DNA from: Plasmodium relictum
Taxonomy: Eukaryota; Apicomplexa; Aconoidasida; Haemosporida; Plasmodiidae
Direction of reading: 5' to 3'
DNA length: 64,000 nt
Assembly (NCBI RefSeq): GCF_900005765.1
Contig: NC_041680.1
Location: forward strand, 434,001-498,000
Both the position numbers and the translations under genes were made by a program. Below the pieces are notes generated by a model, which saw nothing but the letters and a program-made list of their open reading frames with translations, searched no databases and was not told the DNA's origin. Of the stretch, positions 26,906 to 38,218 are shown one piece after another. Position 1 is the stretch's first letter. The number at the start of each line of letters is the position of its first letter.

Positions 26906-28197
26906 TTCTACATATTAAATATATTTTGAAAAAGGAAAGTGTAAAGAAACAAAAAAAAAAGTAAATAAATAAATAAGTAAAATAAAATAAAAGATGAAAT
27001 TGAGAATAGAAAATAATTTATATAAGCATGTGTCAATTAAAAATAAATTCAAACAGTAATTTATTAACATTTTTTTTAAAATTTCTTATTTTATTCCAAT
27101 ATAGTTTTATTTTCATTTTTATATTTTCTATAACGTTCTGTTTTTTTTTTTTTTTAAATATAAAAATAATAATTAAATTCCTTTAATTTTTTTTTTTTTT
27201 ATTAAAAGTTACAAAGGTCAAAAAGAAAAAAAAAATTATAGCCTTTAAATTCGATTTTATATTTTGATGAACATATTAAAATCATCATAAATATTAAGTT
27301 TAAATAAATAAAATAAAACAAAAAAAGAAAAAATTAGAAATTGAAGATTTCAAAATAAAGAACCATACTGACTTTAAAAAATTTTATGAAAGTAATGAAT
27401 TGTATTTTTGCTACAAATTTTAATGAAAATTTTCTAAATTTAATTTGAGGTGAAAACTATTCTTAAAATATAAGATGTAACTTACATTTTTAATTTTCAC
27501 TAAATTTTTTTTTTATTAATTTTTTATGTCCATATATGATTATGTTCTTTATTCTCATATTAATGCTTTCAATCATATATATATATATATATTATTTATT
27601 CTTTACTCTTATATTTATTTTTATGAATTATTCACTTTTTTTAAAAAAGAAACATTTATTTAATTAAATATATAATATATTGTTAAAATGTTTGTTCTCA
27701 ATTTTTAATTGTCACTTTTTTTTTTCTCTTTTTTTCTTTTGTGATTCTTTTTTTTTTTTATTTTTTATGAAGATCTCAATTTAAGATAAAACTAAAATTT
27801 TAACAATATTTTTTTTATATTATAGCAGAAAATATTTTAAAAGGAATATTATTAATATAGATACTAAAATATATTATAAGATATTGGCATTATAAAAATA
27901 TTTTATATTTTTTGAATTTTTGTGATTTTTGATTTAATGAATAATCCATTAAACATTTTTTTTTTTTTTTTACATAGCAAAGAAGTGCACAAAGTATTGC
28001 ACATTTTTTTTTTCCCTTCTATACATATATATATGTACATATATGTATATACAATATTTTTTTAATGAATTCCATAATTGATATTTTACATTTATATATA
28101 TATATATATGCATATGAAAAATATTTTTTTTAAAATTTCATAATTGTAGTATATAAGGTTTAGAATATACATTTTTTTTTTTTTTATTTAAAATATA
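26906..28197. other. Divergent intergenic region, 1.3 kb
   Basis: Shared upstream region of the TTI1-like and carboxypeptidase genes. It is A/T-rich with a (TA)n run near 27580. Two GTGCA-type words lie close together at 27985-28002. No coding frame. Confidence 0.6.
27985..28002. promoter_or_regulatory. Paired GTGCA words upstream of the carboxypeptidase gene
   Basis: GTGCAC at 27985-27990 and TGCAC (GTGCA on the other strand) at 27998-28002 lie within 18 bases, about 200 bases upstream of the carboxypeptidase ATG. GTGCA is the core reported for the ApiAP2 factor AP2-I. Paired G/C-containing words are unusual in this spacer; binding is inferred. Confidence 0.3.
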
Positions 28198-31100
28198 ATG
28201 CTTATTAAAAATGAAGACAGTGTCAATAATCTTTATGATTTTACTTGTACTAACCCTAGCTGTATTTCTTTATTTCATTTTATAAATTTGGAAAATAACA
28301 AATTAAATAAAGAAGTTAATAAAGATGGAAATAAAAACGAAGATGTTATAATAAATAATGAAAATCAAAAGAAAAATCCTAGCACAGTAGAATGCATAAA
28401 AAACTTAGAAGATAATTCAGAAAATTATCTTCTTTCCATTGAAGAAAAAAGAAGTGTGGATAATTTAAATAGTAATGAAAATATTCCTAAAAAAGTCAGA
28501 GATTTTATGAATAGCAATGAAAATTTAAAAACTATGTTTGATTTAGTTTATCACGAATCTTATAAATTAATTTATGAAGATACAAATATACATATAGAAC
28601 TACCTTCGATAATATATGATAAGGATAATAATAATGACAGTAATAATAATAACATTGAGAAGAAAATAAATAATGTAAGAAAAATTGATGATTTAAAAGA
28701 TTATTTAAATAGTAATTTAAAGTATTTGAATTTGAAAAATGAGGAACATTTTTTAAAAAACATTAATTTGATTAATGAAATATTGAATTATAATTATTTT
28801 TCTATATACAAAAATATGTATAAATCGGATATAATTTTTGTTCAGAATCATGATAATTTCTTATATCATATTCCAAAAATGAAAAAGGAATTACAAAATG
28901 ATAAAACTAAGAGTGATAAAGAAAATTTTAATTTATATGAGAAAAATGCATTTTCATCTAATGCAAATATTGATGAGTGTATTTTGAATTGTGATTTCTT
29001 ACATAAAGTAAAGTTGTGTAAAGATGAACAAAAAAAAAGATGTGATGAAATAAAGGTAGATAAAAAATTTTCAGAGGAAAATGACCTATATGAAAAAAAC
29101 ATATTAAAAAAAAAGAATGAACAAACTAAAATAAAAAGTAAAAATTGTCGTTGTATATATGAAAAAATAAAAAATATTTACTGTATGCATAAACCAGGAA
29201 TTAATTATAAATATATATATCCACCAAATCATAGACTGGACAATATTAAAGAGTTGTATATTTCTAAAGCAAATATTTTATTTAATTCTAAATTTGAAAG
29301 TGCTAATTTGCAATATGCTATAAAAGAAAAAAATAAAGAAATATATTCTTTATTTTTAAATCATGATATAAGAATGAACGAAAAAAAAAATCAGTGGTTT
29401 TATTTTAGTGCTAGTTATGTTCCAGATGAATATTATAAATATGAATTAGATAAAAAAAAAAACAAGCAGAGAAATATGAGTGAGTTTTTAAATGAAATAA
29501 ATAAAGATATATATATAGATAGTAATAATATTAAATATTCTGTTGATTCATCTGATAAATTTTCAGTATCTAACATCAAAAAGTTGGAAAAACCATTTAC
29601 TGTTCGATTTAAAATAGTAAATATGTCAAAGCCTTATTTTTTATATAAAGAAGGATATTCTCCTTTGGTTTTTTCAGAATGTAAAAGTAAATTTGAAAAT
29701 ATTCATTGGGAAAGATGTGCATATAATGTAAAATACATAAAAAATACATCAGCAAAATATTTTAATATAAAAAAAAACTGTTTTGAAAATATGAATTATA
29801 ATACTTATTCATTAGAATTCAATTATGACTTTACATATTCATACGATACTGTATATTTTTGTAGCTGTTATCCCTATACATATTCTTATTTGATACAATA
29901 TTTAAATTCTATTGAAAATTATTTAAAGGATAATAAAACTATTAATTATATAGAAAAAATACTATGTAAAACTAGCTGTGGTTTTAAATGCCCAATCATA
30001 GCTATAACAAATTATGATCATATAAATACTCAGGAAAATAAATCAAAAGAAAATCAAAAAGATTCAGATGAAATAAATGATATAACTAATGAAAAGTTTG
30101 ACAAAAATATTGAAGAAAAAAATAATTTCAACAATGAACCTGGAAATATGATCAATAATAACAACTTTACCTCTAATCATGAAAATGCAAAAACAGAAAA
30201 AGGAGGAGATATATTTCAAAATGATGAATGCTTTTGTATCAAGCATTGTACAAATTTGAAAAATAAAGAAAATGAAATGGATAATAAAGGTATTACTTCA
30301 ATTAACAAAAAACACTGTTTTTCACCTAATAACGTTATTAATTTAGAAAATGAAGGGTTATATACTGGTACAAGCTTAGGTTCAAATAATGTTAGCAAAA
30401 TAAATAATTTATATACAAAAGAATATAAAAAAGAAGATTATGATAATCAAAATAACAACGATAAAATGTTTCATTATAATTTATTGTATAATTTAAATGA
30501 AAATAGTTTGAGTGAAAATGTTAGCAAAAATGTGAATACTTACATAAAAAGTGATAAAACCATGAGTTCTTTAAATATAATGACACAAAATACAGTAAAC
30601 AAGAGTTCTAACGCATTTATGAATGAATTTCCAAGTTTGTTAAAAAAAGATGTTATTTATGAAACAAAGAAAAATAAAACTAGAGAGTCATTAAATTCAA
30701 ATGGAATTGTAAATTTTCAAAAAAAAGAAAAAAATATTATTTTTTTGACAGCTCGTGTGCATCCTGGAGAAACAAATGCAAGTTATGCTATGCATGGATT
30801 CTTATCTTTTATTATATCAGATAATATTTATGCAAATATTTTACGTGATAATTTTATTTTTATTATAATACCAATGTTAAATATTGATGGAGTAGTACTA
30901 GGGCATAATAGATATTGTTCTAATGGATATGATTTAAACAGGCAGTGGAATAAACCAATATTTTATCTGCATCCAACTATATATGCAGCAAAATCTTTGA
31001 TAAAAAAAATTAGTAAAAGTCATAAAATTGTATTTTTTTGTGATTTTCATGGTCATTCAAGAAAGTACAATTGCTTTTTATTTGGAAATTCATATACAAG

Positions 31101-33714
31101 TACGTATATAAAAAATAAAAAGTTTGCAGAAATATTTCCTGAGATTATTACAGAATCTTTGCCTTGGTTTTCACTTAAAGACACAAAATTTAAAATTGAA
31201 AATGAAAATAGAGGAATAGCTAGATATATATGTGGCTATGAGTTCAATATTGATTGTAGTTATACATTAGAAATGTCTTTAATAGGGGTGAAAATAAAAA
31301 AGGATTTTAATTTTTTGCCTAATATTACCAAAGACCTTTTACTTACCAAAAATGATGAAATGTGCAGAAGTAAAGAAAATAAAGAAATGATTCTTAACAG
31401 TTCAGGTATTTATGAGATAAATGAGAAAAAAATTCAGAATAACATGGATGATTCTGAGATAAATGAGAAGACAAGTAATAACTTATTCCAGAAGCATGAA
31501 CAAATTTGCAATAAAGAAGAAAAAGAAAAAGGTACAAAAATAAAAATTAATGAAACAACTAAGGAAATTGTTGCTAATTGTGGCAAATGTGATATTGTAG
31601 ATGGTGATAACAGTCATTTAAATGAAAATTATCAAAGAAAAAACTCAAAAGAATTAAATAATACAAGCAAGATAGAAAATCATGGAAATATAGTTGATTA
31701 TTATTATGATCCTAATATATATGATTTTTTTTATTATGATGAAAATATGTTTTTAATGACTGGTATTAGTTTTGGTATTTCACTTTTCAAATTTATGAAT
31801 TTTTCGGCATATTATGAATCTTCCTTATATAAAGTGGCTAATGAAAAAAAATTATTGAAGAGTTCGTCATTAGCAAGAAACTTAAAATGCATAAATAATA
31901 ACGATGAATTGGAAGGATTGAATGTAAATAAATCTAATAATTCTAATGGATTAAAACAAATAAATAGTAAAAAGAAAGTTAAAATAAAGAAAAAGGATCT
32001 TGTTGATAACTCCCTTAATTTTAGTGAAGTAAAAATCAGTAAAAATAATTTACAAAACATTAATAATAATAATGTTATTAATGATACAGAAAAGGTGAGT
32101 AATGTTATTGGAGAGGAGAGAAAGAAAAAAAAATTAGTAAATAACGAACAGAAATCTAATAATAATTATTTAAGTAGTACTTCAGAAAAAAACATAATTA
32201 CTAGTAATAATTTGAATAATTATATTAGTAATAATGCTTGTTATAATTATTATTGTAATAATAAGAATGGTGATATGCTTGCTGACAATAATTCTAGTAG
32301 TGCAAGTAAATTTATAAAAAATTTACATAGTCACACAAAAAAAGGAAAAAAAATAAAATATAAGAAAACTTCATACGAGAATAATAAGGAATATTTGGAG
32401 AATACCTCTAAAAATACCAAAATATATTTAAAAGAAAAAGAAGTAAATAACTTAAATATTATTAATAAAAAAAAGAATGAAGAAAAATTACCAAGTATTA
32501 ATATAAAGCACTATGGAATTAGACACACTATTAATTCATTTACTGAAAATGATACCAAGTATTTTATGAATAAAAATATAAATAGTACATATTGTGTAAA
32601 AGATTTTCGAAAGATAAAATTTTCTGCAGAAAATAAAACTTATTTCACATTAAATTCAATTATCCCTTCTAGAGAAAATATAAGAGAATTAAATAAAGGA
32701 GAAAAAGTACATATAGATTCTTTTTTATGTATCAGTGATAACAGCAAAAACAATGATAATAATTTTCATATTGGTAATCACAATAATAAAAGCAGTGGAA
32801 ACAATAATGATAATAAAAAATATAACATAAACAATGAACATATGAATTATGAAATTTTATTAAATGGTAATATGCATAGTAAAAGTAAAATACAACTTGA
32901 TTCTAAAAAGTGCAAATTTGTGAACAAGGAAAGAAAAAATAAGAGTAGATCGGCAACAATAAAAAGCAAGAAGTATATGAAAGAAAAAGATTTGGATAAA
33001 GTAAAAACAACTGAAAAAAAAAATGCAATTTTATCTGATTCATATTTAGGTAAAATAAAAACAAGAGATAAAATTACTTTAAGTGAATATATTAATAATA
33101 AAACATCTTATGTAGATAATGGAAATAAAAAAATAAAAGAAAGCATAAAATTATCAAGAAACAAAAAAATAAAAAATGAAGTATACACAGCAGATTGTAT
33201 GCATACAAAAAAAAAACAAAATGAAATGGAAAACAAACATAAATGTTTCATAAAAGGAAATATTAACACAAAAGAAAAGAATATGAAGGTAAATAAGACG
33301 AAGAATAATTTAAAGATTTGTAAAAGTTTGAGTATTATCAAAATTGTTAAAACCAAGAATATGGAAAGTGAAATAAATTGTTATTCGTTCCCAATATTAA
33401 AAGATAATGATAAAAATATGCATGTAAAAAGAAAAAAAAAAAGAAAAAAAAAAAGTTTTTCCAATATTTATGTTACATCATTGATTACAAAAATGAAAAA
33501 TTATTTAAAGTCTGAAGAATTATTCTATGATAATAAATATTTTAAAATACTAAATTTAAAAAAAAAAATTGAAAAGTGCTATAATGAAACGAATAGTATA
33601 CAGCTTCAAAAAATTATTTTAAAAAAATCACCATTCAAAATTGAAACATCAAGTAAAATGGAAAATGTTGCAATTAAGGAAAAAAAAAAAAAAAAAAACA
33701 GTGAAAATCTTTAA
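28198..33714 (+). CDS. Cytosolic zinc carboxypeptidase, M14 CCP/Nna1 type, 1838 aa
   Basis: Single exon. Residues about 355-610 match the N-domain typical of cytosolic carboxypeptidases (FNSKFESANLQYAI, then WFYFSASY and YSYDTVYF), which in CCPs precedes the peptidase domain. The M14 zinc site is intact: H855 and E858 in HPGE, H951 in DFHGHS, with N914-R915 (DLNRQW) for substrate binding and E1025 (TLEMS) as the catalytic base. CCPs remove glutamate from tubulin tails and other polyglutamylated proteins, so the likely target is spindle, subpellicular or flagellar microtubules. There are two large inserts: about 200 residues between N-domain and catalytic core (about 640-845), and about 130 residues (about 1045-1175) inside the catalytic domain before its last helix (MTGISFGISLFKF). 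The last 600 residues are Lys/Asn/Ser-rich. No signal peptide. Confidence 0.9.
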   Translation: MLIKNEDSVNNLYDFTCTNPSCISLFHFINLENNKLNKEVNKDGNKNEDVIINNENQKKNPSTVECIKNLEDNSENYLLSIEEKRSVDNLNSNENIPKKVRDFMNSNENLKTMFDLVYHESYKLIYEDTNIHIELPSIIYDKDNNNDSNNNNIEKKINNVRKIDDLKDYLNSNLKYLNLKNEEHFLKNINLINEILNYNYFSIYKNMYKSDIIFVQNHDNFLYHIPKMKKELQNDKTKSDKENFNLYEKNAFSSNANIDECILNCDFLHKVKLCKDEQKKRCDEIKVDKKFSEENDLYEKNILKKKNEQTKIKSKNCRCIYEKIKNIYCMHKPGINYKYIYPPNHRLDNIKELYISKANILFNSKFESANLQYAIKEKNKEIYSLFLNHDIRMNEKKNQWFYFSASYVPDEYYKYELDKKKNKQRNMSEFLNEINKDIYIDSNNIKYSVDSSDKFSVSNIKKLEKPFTVRFKIVNMSKPYFLYKEGYSPLVFSECKSKFENIHWERCAYNVKYIKNTSAKYFNIKKNCFENMNYNTYSLEFNYDFTYSYDTVYFCSCYPYTYSYLIQYLNSIENYLKDNKTINYIEKILCKTSCGFKCPIIAITNYDHINTQENKSKENQKDSDEINDITNEKFDKNIEEKNNFNNEPGNMINNNNFTSNHENAKTEKGGDIFQNDECFCIKHCTNLKNKENEMDNKGITSINKKHCFSPNNVINLENEGLYTGTSLGSNNVSKINNLYTKEYKKEDYDNQNNNDKMFHYNLLYNLNENSLSENVSKNVNTYIKSDKTMSSLNIMTQNTVNKSSNAFMNEFPSLLKKDVIYETKKNKTRESLNSNGIVNFQKKEKNIIFLTARVHPGETNASYAMHGFLSFIISDNIYANILRDNFIFIIIPMLNIDGVVLGHNRYCSNGYDLNRQWNKPIFYLHPTIYAAKSLIKKISKSHKIVFFCDFHGHSRKYNCFLFGNSYTSTYIKNKKFAEIFPEIITESLPWFSLKDTKFKIENENRGIARYICGYEFNIDCSYTLEMSLIGVKIKKDFNFLPNITKDLLLTKNDEMCRSKENKEMILNSSGIYEINEKKIQNNMDDSEINEKTSNNLFQKHEQICNKEEKEKGTKIKINETTKEIVANCGKCDIVDGDNSHLNENYQRKNSKELNNTSKIENHGNIVDYYYDPNIYDFFYYDENMFLMTGISFGISLFKFMNFSAYYESSLYKVANEKKLLKSSSLARNLKCINNNDELEGLNVNKSNNSNGLKQINSKKKVKIKKKDLVDNSLNFSEVKISKNNLQNINNNNVINDTEKVSNVIGEERKKKKLVNNEQKSNNNYLSSTSEKNIITSNNLNNYISNNACYNYYCNNKNGDMLADNNSSSASKFIKNLHSHTKKGKKIKYKKTSYENNKEYLENTSKNTKIYLKEKEVNNLNIINKKKNEEKLPSINIKHYGIRHTINSFTENDTKYFMNKNINSTYCVKDFRKIKFSAENKTYFTLNSIIPSRENIRELNKGEKVHIDSFLCISDNSKNNDNNFHIGNHNNKSSGNNNDNKKYNINNEHMNYEILLNGNMHSKSKIQLDSKKCKFVNKERKNKSRSATIKSKKYMKEKDLDKVKTTEKKNAILSDSYLGKIKTRDKITLSEYINNKTSYVDNGNKKIKESIKLSRNKKIKNEVYTADCMHTKKKQNEMENKHKCFIKGNINTKEKNMKVNKTKNNLKICKSLSIIKIVKTKNMESEINCYSFPILKDNDKNMHVKRKKKRKKKSFSNIYVTSLITKMKNYLKSEELFYDNKYFKILNLKKKIEKCYNETNSIQLQKIILKKSPFKIETSSKMENVAIKEKKKKKNSENL

Positions 33715-34923
33715 ATGCTAAATATACAATTGAAATAGACTAAAATAAAAAAAAAAAGGAAATAAATAAAATAAAAATATATATTGTAAGCTAAAATGAT
33801 TTTAAAAAGATTAATTTTATAATTAACTGAAAAAAAAAAAAAATAAGTATTGAAGCATAATTATGCATAATTTAAATTTTTTTTTAAAATGAATTTTTTA
33901 TATTTTTGTTATCTTGTTTTTTTTTTTTTTTTTTTGTTGTTTCTTTTTGTTTTGTTTCTTTTTGTTTTGTTTTTTTATATATTTTTTAGTATAATGAGTT
34001 ATCTATTTTCCTTGATTTTTTTTATTGTTTTTATTAAATGTTTTTTCTAATTGTTACAAGTTTTTATGTAATATCCATGTATTTCATAAAATTAAAATAT
34101 TCATTTTTTGTATCTTATTTTTGTTTTATAATTATATAATTTTTTTAAATATCTTTTTCATTTTTTTCTTTAATTTTTTTTTTACAAAACAATAACATTA
34201 GAAATTTGTATACAAAAAGGTCTTCAAAATATTAAGATGAAAAAGTATTTAACAATATATAAGATTGTAAAAAAAGAATATTTTAAAAATATCATTTAAA
34301 TATAAAAATAATTTGTATTGTTTTAAAAAAATATTAAAAATTAGAAAAAAAAAACACAAAATTTTTAGTGTTTATTTACCCTAGAAAATAAATCAAATAA
34401 ATTTTGAAATTCTATATCAAAGAAATTTATATATACAAAATATACTTTTCTATATAAATTATAAATAATGAAGTTTTTTTATACTTCTAAAAAATGCTAT
34501 TGTAAACTAAATATATAAAAATTTAGCTTAAAAATGACTAATTCGTCATTGTTTAGTAAAAAAAAAAAAAAAATACATTTTCTATGTATTTTTTATGTAA
34601 ACTAATTTTATACAAATATATTTTTTTTTTTTAATAAACTACAAGTATTTTTCATTTCATATTTTTAATTATATATATTTTTAATGAAATAAATTTATTT
34701 TTTCTTCATTTAAAAATTTTTAATTATATAAAATATATATTTATTACATTTATTTAAATAATTAAAAAAATTGAATTAATAATGTATAAATAATAAATTT
34801 TATATATACCTTCTTCCTTTTTCCTTTTTTTTTTTTTTTTTTTTTTTTGTTTTAAATATATAATAATAATAATATAATAATAGTTATATATATGTATAAT
34901 TTTTGTTTTTTAAAAAAAAAAAT
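33715..34923. other. Intergenic region, 1.2 kb
   Basis: Spacer between two plus-strand genes with poly-T tracts and a short tandem pattern of T-rich words with GTTT near 33938-33975. It should hold the promoter of the DWNN-RING gene. No coding frame. Confidence 0.6.
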
Positions 34924-37116
34924 ATGTATATCCAGTATAGGTTATTTAGTGAACACTCATTATGGAGATTATTAGAAATAAACAAAAATGAAAATTATAT
35001 TTTAGCTAATGAATTAAAAAATATAATATGCAAGCAGAGTAATATTAATTATAATAACAAAATTGATATATATTTTTCTATATATAAAGATGAAAATAAT
35101 AATGAATATATAAACAATAGAAATAATGAAAAAGAAATAAAATATCTAAATGGAGAAGATAAAATTTATAATGGAACAAAAATTCTTGTTCATAGAAATA
35201 TAAAAAAAAAAAGCAATGTTTCCGATATTACTCATAAAGCCAAAAAAGAAATAATACTAAATGTTGAAGAAAAACAAAAAATTAATATACCGAATGAATT
35301 TTTATGTAAATTATGTAACTTGATATTACTGGAATCATATATCATTGTATGTAATAATAATTGTGGTTATTCAGTATGTAAAAATTGTATTTTGTTTTAT
35401 ATATTGAATTGTTTAATAAAAGAAAATGAAAGAAAAGCACATTATATTGATTTATCATTATTAAATGGCAATGTGAAGTGTCCTATATGTAATGGCTTCT
35501 TAAAATATTGTATTTTAAATAAAAAAATTGAACTAACTTTAGAGAAATTACAAGATGAAAGAAATGATATAGATTCATATAATCTTAATATAGATGAAAG
35601 AAATAATAAATTTTTAAAAATTATTGAAAAACTAAAAATTGAAAATTTTGATTATATAAATAAAAATAATATATTTGATAATGAAATTTTTGTAATTATC
35701 AAGAAAAAATTTATTTATTCTAATGTTAATAAAAATAATAATCAACCAATAAAATCTGTTGAGAATAAAATATTTCATCATTTTTTATACTTAATGGAAA
35801 GTAATAAATTAAATTGTATAAAAGAATATAATATGATGTATATTGATTTTGATAGTTTAATATTTGATTCATTACAAAAAATTAACGTAAAAAATATATA
35901 TGAGGAAATTCAAGAAAAAAATAAAGAAAATGGAGCAAATAATAACAATAGCATTTTCGATGTTAGTGATATAGATAAAAATCTTAATGATGATGACTTT
36001 AACAACGAATTAAATAAGAAAGATGAAGACAATGGTAATAGAGAAATTGTAAATAGTGATATGAAAGAAGATTTAATTTCAGTTGATTTAAATACTCAAA
36101 TTACGAGTGAAAATGACAATAATAAAAATATTAATTTAAATGATGAAAATAACAATGTAAATGATGAAAATAAGAATATAAGAGATAGCTCAGTTAGTGA
36201 AATTGATGAAGAATTATATAACAAAAATAAAACTTATATTATGCCCATATCATTTGTTGGAGGGGAAACTTCTTATTCATTAATTGGAGTATTTTATGTA
36301 AAAGAGTTATTTTTTATTATTAATAATAATAAAAAAGATGATACCATAGATAAAAATAAAAAAAAATTAGTACAGGATTTTCTGCATAAATGGTTTCATA
36401 ACGAGAGTCAAAATAATGAAAATATTTTAGAAAAATTGAATTATGGAAATATATATAAAGTAGATTACGTTAATAAATATGAGAAAACATGTTTTTTTCC
36501 AGCAAAAAAACAGCCTATTTATAATATTATTAATAATAAAAGGCAAAAAAAAAAAAAAAACAATATTGAAATTATATTAGATTTAAAAAAATTCAAAGAT
36601 GTCGTTTTAAGTGTAGACAATTATATTAAATATGGTAGTAGACCAACTTACTATGATACGAAAAAAACAAGTACTAATAATATAATAGAGGACGAAGAAA
36701 AGAAAAATCATATGGCAATAAAAGAGAAAGTAGATACTTCTTACTCCTTAAATGATACAAATGAAAATCAAATAAATATAAAATTAAACGAAGAAAATAA
36801 GCAAAGAAATATTACTTCTGCTAATAATTCATCAAAAGAAAATGGTTTTCAAGAAATTTTTGAAATTTTGTATGAAACTAAAATTGCTCCATTGTCTATA
36901 CAAAATAATTTTAATATTAATAATCCTTATTCCGGTTACTGTGCCTTATTACCTTTTTTAACAAAACAAGAATTTGATTTTATTAGAAAATTACAAAGAA
37001 TATACAAAGAAAAATATCTTAAAGAGCTTTTTAAACATGTTAAGAAAAATAATTTGCATATAAATATATTCTATAATGCAGTTAATGCTATATTTTTTTC
37101 AACTATTAAACAGTAG
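34924..37116 (+). CDS. DWNN-domain and RING-finger protein (RBBP6/Mpe1-like), 730 aa
   Basis: The ATG at 34924 is chosen because the frame upstream has only a TTG and the DWNN domain starts exactly there. Residues 1-98 fit the ubiquitin-like DWNN domain: MYIQYRLFSE at the first strand, LANELKNIIC for the helix, and GTKILVHR as the last strand. A RING/U-box-like finger follows: C128-x2-C131, CNNNCGYSVCKNC, then CPIC near 192. In RBBP6 and yeast Mpe1 this pair serves mRNA 3'-end cleavage/polyadenylation, with E3 ubiquitin ligase activity. The CCHC zinc knuckle normally between the two domains is absent here, so this may be a second, divergent member. Residues about 340-440 are Asn/Asp-rich. The C-terminal 90 residues are ordered again (PYSGYCALLPFLTKQEF) and unassigned. 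Zinc spacing has a long insert before the last Cys pair. Confidence 0.75.
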   Translation: MYIQYRLFSEHSLWRLLEINKNENYILANELKNIICKQSNINYNNKIDIYFSIYKDENNNEYINNRNNEKEIKYLNGEDKIYNGTKILVHRNIKKKSNVSDITHKAKKEIILNVEEKQKINIPNEFLCKLCNLILLESYIIVCNNNCGYSVCKNCILFYILNCLIKENERKAHYIDLSLLNGNVKCPICNGFLKYCILNKKIELTLEKLQDERNDIDSYNLNIDERNNKFLKIIEKLKIENFDYINKNNIFDNEIFVIIKKKFIYSNVNKNNNQPIKSVENKIFHHFLYLMESNKLNCIKEYNMMYIDFDSLIFDSLQKINVKNIYEEIQEKNKENGANNNNSIFDVSDIDKNLNDDDFNNELNKKDEDNGNREIVNSDMKEDLISVDLNTQITSENDNNKNINLNDENNNVNDENKNIRDSSVSEIDEELYNKNKTYIMPISFVGGETSYSLIGVFYVKELFFIINNNKKDDTIDKNKKKLVQDFLHKWFHNESQNNENILEKLNYGNIYKVDYVNKYEKTCFFPAKKQPIYNIINNKRQKKKKNNIEIILDLKKFKDVVLSVDNYIKYGSRPTYYDTKKTSTNNIIEDEEKKNHMAIKEKVDTSYSLNDTNENQINIKLNEENKQRNITSANNSSKENGFQEIFEILYETKIAPLSIQNNFNINNPYSGYCALLPFLTKQEFDFIRKLQRIYKEKYLKELFKHVKKNNLHINIFYNAVNAIFFSTIKQ

Positions 37117-38218
37117 CATAAATGAAAGAAAAAAAAAAAAAAAAAAATTAATTTATAAATATATATATACACTTTGAAATACTTTTGGGAACCTTTTTAA
37201 ATAGTTACATGTAATACAAAAATAATTATATATTTATATATAGATATAATATTAATGTTTAATTATGTATCTTTATGTATTTTTAATAAAAATTAAAATC
37301 GTTTATTTTCCACATTTGTTTCTTTTTTTTTTTTTTTGTTAATTATAAATTTAAAAAATGAAATTTTTTTTTTTTTCATAAATTAAAATAAGGATAGATA
37401 TTGATCTGCCTTACATTTAAAAATATTTTTTATATAATTAAAAAGGAAAAATAAAATAAAAAATTTTTTTTTTCATATATTTAAATATAAATTATATAGT
37501 ATTCAAAAAAAAAAAAATAAAATAAAAAAGTTTTTATAAACTATCAAAAATAAAGTTATTAAAAAAGAATATTTTATATATATAATTCTTAAAATTATTT
37601 TTTTCAAAAAAAAAAAAAAAAATTTTAATTTTGCAACATAAGTGGAAAATATTACAAAAAAAAAATTTATAGTTTTGAAAATTTTTAAGAGAAATGCTAA
37701 AAAAAGTTATTTAGAGTTATTATTCTTATTATAACTGAAATTATAGATTTTATCATTGTTAATAAATTATGTTTTTTTTAATTTCATATAAATTTTTATA
37801 GTTAATTTTTTAATTTTATTATATTATTTTTCTTTCTACTTCTTTAAATCTTTTTTTTAAATTTTTTTAAACTATTTTTATCCCTGGTGCTATTTAAAAA
37901 TAATAAGAATTTAACGAAAAAAAATTTTGAAATTAATCTGTTTATATATATATATTTTTGTTTTAACAAACATTTTTAATTCTATATTTTTATTTTCTTT
38001 GTTTTAATTAGTTTTGTTTATAACAATTCCTATATATTAATTATTCATTTTATATTATTTTTTATTTGAATATGTAAATGAATTAATATTATTTATCCTT
38101 CTTTGTTAATATATATTTTTTTTAATTTCTTTTTAAGATTAAATTATTTATTTATGAATTAAATCTTTATTTATCTATTAAATTACTATATGTAATAATT
38201 TTGTATAATTAGAAAAAA
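37117..38218. other. Intergenic region, 1.1 kb
   Basis: A/T spacer between two plus-strand genes with many poly-A and poly-T runs; it should hold the transporter's promoter. Nothing coding seen. Confidence 0.6.

Noticed and set aside
33938-33975. Short T-rich tandem pattern as a functional element
   Set aside because: Two imperfect units of about 15 bases in poly-T context; ordinary simple sequence for this genome.
34903-34923. Extension of the DWNN protein by seven residues
   Set aside because: The codon at 34903 is TTG, not ATG; the DWNN domain begins at the ATG at 34924.
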